15,786 nucleotides of DNA from Bacteroidales bacterium UBA714 (GTDB lineage: Bacteria > Bacteroidota > Bacteroidia > Bacteroidales > UBA932), in assembly GCA_002298075.1 (NCBI GenBank), contig DBLW01000021.1, forward strand, positions 1 to 15,786, written 5' to 3'. A model generated the notes under the pieces. The model was not told the DNA's origin and did no database searches. It saw nothing but the letters and a program-made list of their open reading frames with translations. The position numbers were made by a program, and so were the translations under genes. Below are positions 1 to 8,175 of this stretch, piece after piece (the first letter of the stretch is position 1; each line of letters begins with the position of its first letter).

Positions 1-33
1 TCCTTGCATAGGACGCTTTGCGGAAAAGGACTG

Positions 34-41
34 CAAAATTA
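34..41 (-). promoter_or_regulatory. Possible -7 box for a leftward gene outside the window
   Basis: Read on the minus strand this is TAATTTTG, which matches the Bacteroidota -7 consensus TAnnTTTG. No clear TTG or TTTG lies 19 bases upstream, so it rests on one element only. A minus-strand ATG at 7-9 would be suitably placed as the start of a gene leaving the left edge, but only three codons are visible. Positions 1-81 show no terminator for the M23 gene that ends at 82. Confidence 0.2.
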
Positions 42-81
42 TACAATAATCCGGTTTTAACGAATTTTTCCTGTTATTTAT

Positions 82-1125
82 TTACCTGACCCTTATCCTG
101 CGGCCAATCTTCAGAGTTGTATTCTGGCTTATTCCGTTCAAGCGGCAGAGTGCGCTTACGGTAGTCCCGTTATTACGTGCAATCTTGCTCAGAGTGTCAC
201 CGGAACGGATGACATGAAATTTCATTGCCGCTTTCTCTGCATCCTCCTTCTTGTCGTCCTCCTCATTGCGCAGCTCATCCTCGAAATCCTGCTCCCAGCT
301 GCTGTACGGACTGAAATATTTCTTTTTCAACACAAACAGCCTGTGCCTGAGCTCGCCTTTCTGAAAATCTATGAGCCACTGAGGGTCGAAAGCGAATCCG
401 TTGTATCTGGTCTCAAAATGAAGATGCGGGCCTGTCGAGCGTCCTGTTGAGCCGCCCAAGCCTATAACCTCACCTGCATTCACCCAGTCACCAGCCTCGA
501 CAAGGCGCTGGGAAAGATGTCCGTAGAAAGTCTCAAGACCGTTCTCATGCCTTATAACCACAAGATTTCCATATGCGCCCCACGGCTTGGAAATCCTCAC
601 CTTGCCCGTGAAAGCCGCATACACAGGGTCTCCGGTCCTCAACGGAATATCGACTCCCTGATGACGTCTTCCGCGGCGTATCCCGAACTTGCCCCTGTAA
701 TGGATGTTTCCCATATATGGACAATGGTACTGTCCGAGACTGTCCACGAGCCATACGGACCACGATTCGGGAAGCGAAGAAAGCTCTGCGTTGTAAGGAT
801 TTGTCGTATAGCCGCTCCAGTATTCGTCGAACACCCCGGTTGCGCCCTGAAATTCAGGTGTCTTGTAATACTGCCATGTATTGTCCCCGTAAAGAACGAC
901 TTTGACATGCTCATTCACAGTATCAAGAGTATCAATCGGGTCAGACGGCGAGGTCACAAGGGATGGTACCGGAGAAAGAGCCGGCCTTGGAAGCACAACA
1001 TGACACTTCATGGTATCTATGCGGACCGGGGTACCGGCTTTGGCCTCCGACGGGACAAGGCAGGCCAAAGCCGCGGCAATGGCCATAAACAAAGCCGCGG
1101 CATTTCTGTATGCAGTTGACGTCAT
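82..1125 (-). CDS. Secreted M23 metallopeptidase with C-terminal LysM domain
   Basis: 347 residues. An N-terminal signal peptide (about residues 1-30, Ala-rich core) predicts export to the periplasm or envelope. The M23 (LytM/lysostaphin-type) domain covers roughly residues 145-250. Its zinc and catalytic motifs are complete: H155-x3-D159 (HQGVD), H203 in YGHL, and H234-L-H236 (HLHFE). Such enzymes cut peptide crossbridges of peptidoglycan. Residues 302-347 form a LysM repeat (VIRSGDTLSKIA ... LKIGRRIRV) that should bind glycan strands. A charged Glu/Lys-rich linker (about 280-300) joins the two domains. The ATG overlaps the stop of the upstream phosphomannomutase gene as ATGA (1122-1125), which implies translational coupling and last place in the ruvX-def-pmm operon. 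A role in cell-wall remodelling is inferred. The intact motifs argue against a catalytically dead LytM activator. Confidence 0.93.
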   Translation of the reverse strand: MTSTAYRNAAALFMAIAAALACLVPSEAKAGTPVRIDTMKCHVVLPRPALSPVPSLVTSPSDPIDTLDTVNEHVKVVLYGDNTWQYYKTPEFQGATGVFDEYWSGYTTNPYNAELSSLPESWSVWLVDSLGQYHCPYMGNIHYRGKFGIRRGRRHQGVDIPLRTGDPVYAAFTGKVRISKPWGAYGNLVVIRHENGLETFYGHLSQRLVEAGDWVNAGEVIGLGGSTGRSTGPHLHFETRYNGFAFDPQWLIDFQKGELRHRLFVLKKKYFSPYSSWEQDFEDELRNEEDDKKEDAEKAAMKFHVIRSGDTLSKIARNNGTTVSALCRLNGISQNTTLKIGRRIRVR

Positions 1126-2477
1126 TCGGCCCCGAACTGTTTGGTGAGAATATCCCTCACTGTTGCCACTTTTTCGTCAAGAAGCTCATCCGAGACAGCC
1201 TCGCATATGAACCTGAGGTACGGCTCCGTATTTGAAGGACGTATATTGAACCACCACTGCGGAAACTCCACGCGGTATCCGTCAAAATCCATATATGCAG
1301 TCGCCTGCTCCGTCTGCATGAAATGGTCACGCACTGCGTCCATTGCCCCTTTCTTGTCCTCCAGACGGAAATTGATTTCACCTGAATTGCGGTATTTCTC
1401 AATTCCGGATATCAGCTGGCTCAGGCTTATGCCCTTAGCCTTCATTCCTGCTATTACGTTGAGTATCAAAATAGATGCGAGAAGGCCGCTGTCGGAATAG
1501 AAGAAGTCACGGAAGTAATAGTGGCCGGCAAGTTCTCCTCCATAAACCCCGTCAAGTTCACGCAGCTTGTGCGCCGCAAACGCACGTCCGACCTTCCACG
1601 TGCGCATTTCACCGCCAAGAGGAGCAAGATACTCACCCACGGCTTTAGAACTTCTGATATCCTGCAGGACTATGCCTTTCTCCCCCCTCTCCTCGAGGAA
1701 ATAATGTCCAAGGACAGCAATCATCAGGTCCGGGGATATGAAGCGCCCGTTCTCGTCCACGAACATGACCCTGTCGGCATCACCATCGTAGATTACTCCG
1801 ACATCCGCCCCCGTCTCCTTTACAAGATTCTTGAGGGCCTCGACATTCTTCTGCACGAGAGGATTCGGCTCATGGTTAGGGAAACGGCCGTCAAGCTCTC
1901 CGAAAATATAGGCAGGGACATCTCCGAAGATATCGTGGGCATACAGGGAAGCCATGCCGTTTGACAGGTCCATGGCAATCTTCAGCCCGCTGTAGTCCCC
2001 TTTATATCTGAGAAGGAAATCAAGATAATCCTTCCTTATGTCCATCTGATGCACCTTGCCCCTGACTTCCGCCACAGGACAGGCTCGGCCCGACAATATC
2101 CATTCCTGGATTTGCCCGAGACCGTTGTCAAGCCCCACAGGAAGGGCGTTCTCACGAGAGACCTTCATGCCGTTGTATTCGGCCGGATTGTGCGATGCAG
2201 TAATCTGCACTGAAGCTCCGAATCCATACCTGGCTGTGCCGAAATAGACCATAGGCGTTGTGCTGAGCCCTATGTCATGGACATCTGCACCGGCATCGGT
2301 TATTCCCTTGACAAGATATTCGTGAATCTCGTCCGATGATGTCCTGCAGTCCCTTCCGACAAGAACCTTGTCAGCGGAAAGAAGCTCAGGAAGAAAATAT
2401 CCTACCTTGTAGGCAATCTCCTTGTCAAAGTCCACATTGTAGACTCCGCGGATGTCATAAGCGTGAAATGCTCCCAT
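1122..2477 (-). CDS. Phosphomannomutase/phosphoglucomutase (alpha-D-phosphohexomutase family)
   Basis: 451 residues, typical for bacterial PMM/PGM. It should interconvert hexose 1-phosphates and 6-phosphates to supply sugar nucleotides for glycans. All four family motifs are present in order: the phosphoserine loop TASHNP (Ser95), the metal-binding DGDADR (D231, D233, D235), the sugar-specificity loop GGELAGH (residues 313-319), and the C-terminal phosphate-binding RPSNTEP (413-419). The GGELAGH form resembles the GEMSGH of ManB/AlgC-type enzymes rather than GlmM, so mannose and/or glucose phosphates are the likelier substrates. Exact specificity cannot be fixed from sequence. It sits 6 bases after def and overlaps the M23 gene by four bases, and is clearly part of one minus-strand operon. 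Confidence 0.93.
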   Translation of the reverse strand: MGAFHAYDIRGVYNVDFDKEIAYKVGYFLPELLSADKVLVGRDCRTSSDEIHEYLVKGITDAGADVHDIGLSTTPMVYFGTARYGFGASVQITASHNPAEYNGMKVSRENALPVGLDNGLGQIQEWILSGRACPVAEVRGKVHQMDIRKDYLDFLLRYKGDYSGLKIAMDLSNGMASLYAHDIFGDVPAYIFGELDGRFPNHEPNPLVQKNVEALKNLVKETGADVGVIYDGDADRVMFVDENGRFISPDLMIAVLGHYFLEERGEKGIVLQDIRSSKAVGEYLAPLGGEMRTWKVGRAFAAHKLRELDGVYGGELAGHYYFRDFFYSDSGLLASILILNVIAGMKAKGISLSQLISGIEKYRNSGEINFRLEDKKGAMDAVRDHFMQTEQATAYMDFDGYRVEFPQWWFNIRPSNTEPYLRFICEAVSDELLDEKVATVRDILTKQFGAE

Positions 2478-2483
2478 AAATTG

Positions 2484-3035
2484 TCATTTTTTTGTCTTGT
2501 ATCTCGTGGACACCGCTCCTTTGGATATGCCCTGGAGCTTGCGCGCAATCATCTTGCGCCGTATAGGGGAAATCTTGTCCACAAAGAGTTCCCCGTCCAG
2601 ATGTCCGAGCTCATGCTGCACCATCCTGCATGCGAACCCGTCAAACACCTCTGTGACCTTGTTCATGTCACCGTCATAATATTCTACTTTCATGCGTGAA
2701 GGGCGGCGCACTTCCGCATATATTCCTGGCACGCTCAGGCAGCCTTCCGAAAATTCGCATGTCTCAGCGCTCTCCTCCAGGACGGACGGATTTATCATCG
2801 TGCGCCTGAAGCCCTTCAGATCAGGATATGTGTCAGCCAGGTCTGTTCCGTCAACTATGACAACACGCAGGCTCACCCCTACCTGAGGCGCCGCAAGTCC
2901 GCAACCGTCGGCAGCCTTAAGAGTCTCCCACATGTCGTCCACAAGTTTTCCGACAGTCTCCCTGTCTGTGATGTCAGCATCCGCATTCTCTTTCCTGAGA
3001 ACATCGGAACCATATAAATAAATAGGTAATATCAT
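2484..3035 (-). CDS. def: Peptide deformylase
   Basis: 183 residues, normal length. It removes the N-formyl group from nascent proteins in the cytoplasm using a bound metal ion. Motif 1 is GCGLAAPQ (44-51), motif 2 is EGCLS (97-101, Cys99 metal ligand), and motif 3 is QHELGH (140-145, with H141 and H145 as ligands and E142 catalytic). Motif 3 usually reads QHExDH. Here the Asp before the second His is Gly, while the HExxH core is intact, so activity is expected. The basic C-terminal tail (RRKMIARKL ... KTKK) is common in Bacteroidota homologues. It lies 7 bases after ruvX and 6 bases before the phosphomannomutase gene. Confidence 0.95.
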   Translation of the reverse strand: MILPIYLYGSDVLRKENADADITDRETVGKLVDDMWETLKAADGCGLAAPQVGVSLRVVIVDGTDLADTYPDLKGFRRTMINPSVLEESAETCEFSEGCLSVPGIYAEVRRPSRMKVEYYDGDMNKVTEVFDGFACRMVQHELGHLDGELFVDKISPIRRKMIARKLQGISKGAVSTRYKTKK

Positions 3036-3042
3036 TATCGTT

Positions 3043-3540
3043 TTATCGTTTTCTCCTTTTCTTGCTTACTTTCGAAGACAGGGTCTGAGGAATGAAAGTA
3101 CGCTCAGCTGCCGGAGCCGGATCATGTCCCGCCATACGGTCCATATAGCTTTGGAGGATAATCGCGGCGCTTATCTTATCGACCGACTCCTTGTTCATCC
3201 GGTCCTTGGCCTTCATGCCCCCGTCAATCATCGCCCTGTGGGCAAGAACCGACGTAAAGCGTTCATCCTCAAGCGTGACAGGCACATCCGGAAAGGCCTT
3301 GGAGAGCTGCTTAAGGAAAACATCTACATCCTTGGCGGCCTCGGATGGCGCACCGTCCATATTGACCGGATAACCGATAACAAAACGTATCACATTCTCG
3401 TTTTCGGCATATTTTTTCAGATAATCCATTATCTTTGCAGACTGGACCGTATCCAATGCAGACGCAAAGATTCCGAGCGGATCGCTCACCGCGACGCCGA
3501 CCCGTTTCCGTCCGTAATCTATGCCTATTATTCTGTCCAT
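3043..3540 (-). CDS. ruvX: RuvX/YqgF-family Holliday junction resolvase-like nuclease
   Basis: 165 residues. It has the RNase H-like fold signature of YqgF: IGIDYGRKRVGVAVSD at the N-terminus (D8 catalytic), EDERFTS (91-97, with E91/E93) and VDKISAAIILQSYM near the C-terminus (D121). The family acts in pre-16S rRNA 5' end processing and has been proposed as a Holliday-junction resolvase; it is cytoplasmic. The core is about 138 residues in many bacteria. Here a basic tail of about 25 residues ending KKRRKR is added, possibly for nucleic-acid contact. The start is secure because IGIDYG normally begins within ten residues of Met1. It is the first gene of the four-gene minus-strand operon, and its promoter lies only a few bases upstream. 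Confidence 0.93.
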   Translation of the reverse strand: MDRIIGIDYGRKRVGVAVSDPLGIFASALDTVQSAKIMDYLKKYAENENVIRFVIGYPVNMDGAPSEAAKDVDVFLKQLSKAFPDVPVTLEDERFTSVLAHRAMIDGGMKAKDRMNKESVDKISAAIILQSYMDRMAGHDPAPAAERTFIPQTLSSKVSKKRRKR

Positions 3541-3547
3541 ACGGTTG

Positions 3548-3578
3548 CAAAGTTACTACATAATTCAAGTTTCGCAAA
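3548..3578 (-). promoter_or_regulatory. Promoter of the ruvX-def-pmm-M23 operon
   Basis: Read leftward, TTTG (3575-3578) is followed after exactly 19 bases by TAACTTTG (3548-3555). This fits the Bacteroidota primary sigma factor consensus TTTG-N19-TAnnTTTG. The expected transcription start, about 4 bases past the -7 box, is near 3544, while the ruvX ATG begins at 3540. The mRNA would therefore be almost leaderless. Confidence 0.75.
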
Positions 3579-3601
3579 TAACGGGACTTCACAAAGACGA
3601 C

Positions 3602-4444
3602 ATGAACAAACGGAAAAACAAGGGAATTTTCAGGCTCAGACTGACGGAAGACACCAGGGACAGGCATCTTCTCTCGGTAATATTCACCAAGACGGAGTTC
3701 TTCGTGGCAATGGTCAGTTTCATAGTGATGCTGTCCGCCATTGTATTCTCCATCATAGCATTCACTCCAGTAAGGACCTTCATACCCGGGTATCCGGACG
3801 CGCGGACAAAGCGTGCAGCCATCCAGAATGCCATCAGGATGGACTCTCTCGAGACCGTAATATACCGGTGGGAACTTTATGCGGAAAACCTGCGCAGGAT
3901 AGTGGACGGGCAGGAAGCGGTAAGGATAGACGAGCTTGTCATGCAGAGGCAGAACGAAGGCCGAGATGCGGCCGACGCCGGTTATCTAAAAAGCCGCGAC
4001 TCAATAATGAGGGAGACTGTCAAAAAAGAAGAAATGTTCGACATCTCAGGCAAGAAGCAGCGGGAGCTGCCCATCGAGGGAATGATTTTCTTCACACCGC
4101 TCAAAGGGGTAGTGTCCCAGGGATATGACCCTGTAATCCACCCGTTCATCGACGTCACCGCCCCTGCCGGCTCTGTGATAAAGGCCATTGCCGACGGTAC
4201 GGTTATTTACGACGGATGGAGCGAGGAAACAGGCTATACCATACAGGTCCAGCACGGCTCCGACATAGTTTCGATATACAAGCACAATCAGAAGCTCCTG
4301 AAGAAGACAGGCGACAAGGTGACGGCAGGCTCTCCTATAGCCCTGGTGGGAAACACGGGGAAGCTCACGACCGGAGACCACCTGCATTTCGAGCTATGGC
4401 ACAAGGGAGAGTCGGTTGATCCGACCAAATACATAAATTTCTGA
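3602..4444 (+). CDS. Membrane-anchored M23 metallopeptidase
   Basis: 280 residues from the ATG at 3602. The frame is open to 3521, but starting there would overlap ruvX and its promoter, and the basic stretch MNKRKNK fits an inside-anchored N-terminus. One transmembrane helix spans about residues 33-54. A helical, charged segment (about 70-155, possible coiled coil) precedes the M23 domain (about 160-280). The domain has H180-x3-D184 (HPFID), H228 in YKHN, and H260-L-H262 (HLHFE), so all expected zinc and catalytic residues are present. This is the layout of inner-membrane LytM-type peptidoglycan endopeptidases with the catalytic domain outside. It is the first gene of the M23-dxr-rseP-DUF4837 operon, 8 bases before dxr. 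No -7 box is visible in the 61-base gap upstream. Confidence 0.9.
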   Translation: MNKRKNKGIFRLRLTEDTRDRHLLSVIFTKTEFFVAMVSFIVMLSAIVFSIIAFTPVRTFIPGYPDARTKRAAIQNAIRMDSLETVIYRWELYAENLRRIVDGQEAVRIDELVMQRQNEGRDAADAGYLKSRDSIMRETVKKEEMFDISGKKQRELPIEGMIFFTPLKGVVSQGYDPVIHPFIDVTAPAGSVIKAIADGTVIYDGWSEETGYTIQVQHGSDIVSIYKHNQKLLKKTGDKVTAGSPIALVGNTGKLTTGDHLHFELWHKGESVDPTKYINF

Positions 4445-4452
4445 CAGACAAG

Positions 4453-5643
4453 ATGGAAAAAAGACGCATTGCGATACTGGGGTCCACCGGTTCAATAGGC
4501 AGGCAGGCGCTTGACGTCATACGCCAGCACAGGGACCTTTTTGAAGTTGAACTGCTTACGGCAAACAACAGTTCAGACCTTCTGATAAGCCAGGCCATAG
4601 AGTTTGACGCCAACTCCGTGGTCATATGCAATGAAGAAAAATACAGGGAAGTGGAGGATGCGCTCCGCCCCCATTATATAAAGGTATTCGCCGGGATGCA
4701 GTCCGTATGCGACCTTGCCGGAGGCGACAACATAGACATAGTCCTGACCTCTATGGTAGGATTCAGCGGGCTTTCATCCACAGTCGCCGCAATAAAGGCA
4801 GGCAAGACAATTGCCCTTGCAAACAAGGAGACACTCGTGGCGGCCGGTAAAATCGTCATGGACCTCGCGGCCAGGAACAATGCGCGCATCCTGCCGGTAG
4901 ATTCCGAGCATTCCGCCATTTTCCAGTGCCTTATGGGGTCGGCGGGAGCAGACATAAGCAGGATTCACCTTACCGCTTCAGGAGGGCCTTTCAGGACATG
5001 GGACAAGGACAGGATAGCTTCAGCCACCTGCGCACAGGCACTCAAGCATCCGAAATGGAGCATGGGCAGCAAAATCACAGTTGACTCGGCGACGATGATG
5101 AACAAAGGGCTCGAGATAATAGAGGCAAGATGGCTCTTCGGCACACCCGGGGACAAAATCAAGGTAGTAGTGCACCCGGAATCCATAATACATTCAATGG
5201 TGGAATATGCTGACGGGGCGGTCATAGCACAGATGGGCCACCCGGACATGAGGGAGGCCATACAGTTCGCATTCAGCTACCCTTTCAGACTGCCTCTCAA
5301 CAACCGCAAACTGGATTTCGCCCAGCTCGGCAGCCTTAGTTTCTTTGAGCCGGACAGGGAGCTGTTCCCCGCAATCGGAATCGCATATGAGGCTCTTGAG
5401 AAGGGAGGCAACATGCCATGCATCATGAATGCCGCCAATGAAGCGGCCGTAGCTGCGTTTCTGAAGGACAGCATAGGATTTTATGACATCACGGATATTG
5501 TGCAGGAGTGCATGTCCGGTGCGGATTTTGTAGCGGAACCTGATTTGGAAACTATTTTCTCCACGGACAAGAGGACATTCGCAAAGGCGGCCGAGCTGGC
5601 ACGCAAAAAGGCGGCCTCAAGAACGTTCAACAAAAACAATTGA
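4453..5643 (+). CDS. dxr: 1-deoxy-D-xylulose 5-phosphate reductoisomerase
   Basis: 396 residues, full length. It converts DXP to 2-C-methyl-D-erythritol 4-phosphate with NADPH, the first committed step of the MEP isoprenoid pathway, in the cytoplasm. Visible motifs are the NADPH loop GSTGSIG (10-16), LANKETLVAAG with K125, the metal site D150-S151-E152 (PVDSEHS), the flexible loop with HPKWSMG (H199, W202), and NKGLEIIEA with the third metal ligand E221. HPESIIHSMVEY follows at about 241. Nothing appears missing. It lies 8 bases after the M23 gene and 7 bases before rseP, so the three are almost surely co-transcribed. Isoprenoids feed undecaprenyl phosphate, which links this gene to the wall-related neighbours. 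Confidence 0.97.
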   Translation: MEKRRIAILGSTGSIGRQALDVIRQHRDLFEVELLTANNSSDLLISQAIEFDANSVVICNEEKYREVEDALRPHYIKVFAGMQSVCDLAGGDNIDIVLTSMVGFSGLSSTVAAIKAGKTIALANKETLVAAGKIVMDLAARNNARILPVDSEHSAIFQCLMGSAGADISRIHLTASGGPFRTWDKDRIASATCAQALKHPKWSMGSKITVDSATMMNKGLEIIEARWLFGTPGDKIKVVVHPESIIHSMVEYADGAVIAQMGHPDMREAIQFAFSYPFRLPLNNRKLDFAQLGSLSFFEPDRELFPAIGIAYEALEKGGNMPCIMNAANEAAVAAFLKDSIGFYDITDIVQECMSGADFVAEPDLETIFSTDKRTFAKAAELARKKAASRTFNKNN

Positions 5644-5650
5644 TTTCGGA

Positions 5651-6958
5651 ATGATTATTCTAATAAAGGCTCTGCAAGTCATACTGGCTCTTTCTGTGCT
5701 CGTGCTCATACACGAGCTTGGACATTTCTTTTTTGCAAAGATTTTCGGGATACGCGTAGATAAATTCTATCTGTTTTTCGATGCAGGAGGATTCAGCCTG
5801 CTCAAATGGAAACCCAAGAATTCCGATACGGAATATGGAATAGGCTGGCTGCCTCTCGGCGGATATTGCAAAATCTCCGGAATGGTGGACGAATCACTTG
5901 ACACTGATTTCATAAAAAAAGAGCCGCAGCCATGGGAATTCAGGTCCAAGCCTGCATGGCAGCGTTTTCTTGTAATCGGCGGGGGCGTGCTGTTCAATTT
6001 CATTTTTGCGATTTGCATTTATTCAGGCATGCTTGCCAATTGGGGCGAGAGCTATTTGAGCAATGAAGGCAACAGCATTTATGTAAATGAACTGTCGCAC
6101 GAGATGGGATTCCGCAACGGCGACATGATTCTCCGTTTCGATGACTATGTGCCGGAAGATTTCGGCATGCTCCAGGCCGACCTTGCCAGACGGACTGCAA
6201 GAAAAGCCACGGTTCTGCGCGGCAATGACACTCTTGACATATATATCGACCATAGCATGCTCGGGAAAGTCCTGAACACTCCGGGAATGTTTGACCTTGC
6301 AAGGCCGTTTATCGTAAGCGAAGTCATCGGAACTTCACCAAATGCCGGAAGCGGCCTTATGGGAGGCGACAGGATAATTTCCATAGCGGGAGTCTCATCC
6401 GAGTTCGTCCAGGACGCAAGGCCTGTTCTCATCTCGCACAAAGGGGAAACCGTCAGTGCCATAATCCTGCGCGGGAAAGACACCCTGGAAATGAATGTCC
6501 GGGTTGACACCACCGGAGCACTCGGGGTAATGCTCCAGGCACCTGACATCAAGACCAAGGAGTATTCATTCATCTCTGCCGTTCCTGCCGGATTCACCAA
6601 GACGTTCGCCACAATAGGTGGATACGTGAAAGACCTGAAGCTCGTATTCACTCCAAGTACAGAGGCATACAAGTCGGTGGGAAGTTTCATAGCGATGGGC
6701 CAGATATTCCCTTCCAGCTGGAACTGGTACGTATTCCTTAACCTGCTTGCCCTGCTGTCTGTGATGCTCGGAGTGATGAATCTCCTGCCGATTCCTGCCC
6801 TTGACGGAGGACATCTGATTCTCATCCTGTATGAAATGATAAGCGGCAAGAAGCCGAGCGACAAATTCGTATATGCCACGCAGATGATAGGCATGATACT
6901 CATATTCGGCCTCATGTTCCTGGCTTTCGGGAATGACATAGCAAGACTGTTCAGATAA
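5651..6958 (+). CDS. rseP: Site-2 zinc protease RseP
   Basis: 435 residues, an inner-membrane intramembrane protease. The first transmembrane helix carries HELGH (H21, E22, H25). The second active-site motif lies near the C-terminus as LPIPALDGGH (D385). Two PDZ-like segments can be seen between them: around VNELSHEMGFRNGD and around SPNAGSGLMGGDRIISIAG. Further hydrophobic helices lie at about 105-130 and 350-430. The family cleaves anti-sigma factors and remnant signal peptides after a first cut by another protease. No rseA-like anti-sigma gene is nearby, so the substrate is unknown. It sits in the dxr operon, an order often seen in Bacteroidales, and the next gene encodes a lipoprotein 16 bases downstream. 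Confidence 0.95.
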   Translation: MIILIKALQVILALSVLVLIHELGHFFFAKIFGIRVDKFYLFFDAGGFSLLKWKPKNSDTEYGIGWLPLGGYCKISGMVDESLDTDFIKKEPQPWEFRSKPAWQRFLVIGGGVLFNFIFAICIYSGMLANWGESYLSNEGNSIYVNELSHEMGFRNGDMILRFDDYVPEDFGMLQADLARRTARKATVLRGNDTLDIYIDHSMLGKVLNTPGMFDLARPFIVSEVIGTSPNAGSGLMGGDRIISIAGVSSEFVQDARPVLISHKGETVSAIILRGKDTLEMNVRVDTTGALGVMLQAPDIKTKEYSFISAVPAGFTKTFATIGGYVKDLKLVFTPSTEAYKSVGSFIAMGQIFPSSWNWYVFLNLLALLSVMLGVMNLLPIPALDGGHLILILYEMISGKKPSDKFVYATQMIGMILIFGLMFLAFGNDIARLFR

Positions 6959-6974
6959 ACCAAAACAAAAAGAT

Positions 6975-8012
6975 ATGAAGCGTTTTCTCATTTATATGGC
7001 CCTGGCCGCAGCTACAGCCATCAGCATCTGCTCCTGCAGTGAAGAAAAAAGAAAAAAGGCCCTCCTGCCCAACATCAGCGGCAAAGCGGGGGAAGTCATT
7101 GTAGTGATAAACAAAGGAGACTGGGAAGGCGCTGTTGGCGCAGTACTCCGCGACACCCTCGCCTGTGATTGTCCTTTCCTGCCGCAGAAAGAACCGCTTT
7201 ATACCCTTGTGGAAGTTGCCCCGGGAGGCTTTTCAAACATATTCCAAATTCACAGGAACATCATAATCGTCAACATAAGCAAAGATGTGACAGAGTCCGG
7301 AGTCGTGTTCCGCAATAATGTGTGGGCAGCCCCGCAGTGCGTCATACGCATCAATGCCGCCGACAGCGAGACAGCTGTAAAGCTTATCAAGGAGAACAGC
7401 CCAAAGATTGCCGGCGTACTGGAGGAAGCTGAGAGAGACCGCGTCATAACTAATGCCAAAAGGTATGAGGAACAATCACTTGCTCCAGTTGTGACGCAAA
7501 TGATAGGCGGCTCGCCTCACTTCCCGTCAGGCTACAAGCTCAAGAAAAAGACGGATAACTTCATATGGATTACTTATGACACGGAGTTCACGACCCAGAG
7601 CATCCTCATATACAAGTATCCTGTGACGAGTGGAGCCGACATGATGGCAAGAGAGAACATAATAAAAGTAAATGAGCAAGTGCTCAAGGACAATGTTCCG
7701 GGAATGTTTGAAAATACATTCATGACCATCAGTTCGTTTGCGAAGCCTTCTGTAAAGTACATACGCTATAAAGGACGTGAATTTGCAGAGATGCGCGGAC
7801 TTTGGGAAGTGCACAATGACTATATGGGAGGCCCGTTCGTAACGCATGTGTTCTACAGCCCTGACGGGAAGTACATGATAGGTCTCGAGGCATTCGTATA
7901 TGCTCCGAAATATGACAAGAGGCACTATCTGAGGCAGGTTGAGTCGATAATCTATTCGTTCGAATGGGCTGACAGCGGCAAGGAAGCAAAAGAAACAGAC
8001 AAGAAAGATTAA
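6975..8012 (+). CDS. DUF4837-like lipoprotein
   Basis: 345 residues. The N-terminus (MKRFLIYMALAAATAISICSC) is a type II signal peptide with lipobox ICSC, so Cys21 is the likely lipidated residue. The acidic SEEK just after Cys21 resembles the acidic surface-export signals of Bacteroidota lipoproteins, which hints at the outer membrane but does not prove it. The rest is a soluble mixed alpha/beta protein. I recognise it from overall sequence and position after dxr-rseP as the Bacteroidota-specific DUF4837 family, whose function is unknown. The C-terminal 15 residues are charged and probably disordered. It is the last gene of the M23-dxr-rseP operon. No strong terminator hairpin follows before the tRNA-Glu promoter begins 8 bases downstream. 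Confidence 0.8.
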   Translation: MKRFLIYMALAAATAISICSCSEEKRKKALLPNISGKAGEVIVVINKGDWEGAVGAVLRDTLACDCPFLPQKEPLYTLVEVAPGGFSNIFQIHRNIIIVNISKDVTESGVVFRNNVWAAPQCVIRINAADSETAVKLIKENSPKIAGVLEEAERDRVITNAKRYEEQSLAPVVTQMIGGSPHFPSGYKLKKKTDNFIWITYDTEFTTQSILIYKYPVTSGADMMARENIIKVNEQVLKDNVPGMFENTFMTISSFAKPSVKYIRYKGREFAEMRGLWEVHNDYMGGPFVTHVFYSPDGKYMIGLEAFVYAPKYDKRHYLRQVESIIYSFEWADSGKEAKETDKKD

Positions 8013-8019
8013 GAAATAT

Positions 8020-8050
8020 TTTGTCGGTAAAAAAACTTTTATTACCTTTG
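8020..8050 (+). promoter_or_regulatory. Promoter for tRNA-Glu and rpsT
   Basis: TTTG at 8020-8023, a 19-base spacer, then TACCTTTG at 8043-8050. This is a full match to the Bacteroidota promoter consensus. The expected start is near 8054, about 26 bases before the mature tRNA. Confidence 0.85.
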
Positions 8051-8079
8051 CACTCCCAATTGATAAAAACGGGATGTTT

Positions 8080-8151
8080 GGTGGGTTCGTATAACGGCTA
8101 GTACTCAAGATTTTCATTCTTGCAATAGGGGTTCGATTCCCCTACCCACTA
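8080..8151 (+). tRNA. tRNA-Glu (anticodon TTC)
   Basis: A complete cloverleaf can be folded. The acceptor stem is GGTGGGT (8080-8086) with ACCCACT (8144-8150), including one G-U at the first pair. The anticodon stem is 8106-8110 with 8118-8122, and the seven-base loop TTTTCAT puts TTC at 8113-8115. The T arm AGGGG-TTCGATT-CCCCT is canonical. The discriminator is A8151. The next bases are CG, so the CCA end is not encoded and must be added by nucleotidyltransferase. No terminator or promoter separates it from rpsT, which starts 24 bases on. Confidence 0.97.
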
Positions 8152-8175
8152 CGAAAAAATATAAAAATAAGAACA

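Noticed and set aside
517..1119. 200-codon plus-strand open frame opposite the LysM/M23 gene
   Set aside because: It is antisense to a gene with complete catalytic motifs, and its product is Arg/His-rich with no recognisable domain.
3521..3601. Longer start for the anchored M23 peptidase
   Set aside because: It would overlap the divergent ruvX start and promoter. The ATG at 3602 gives a normal basic N-terminus before the membrane helix.
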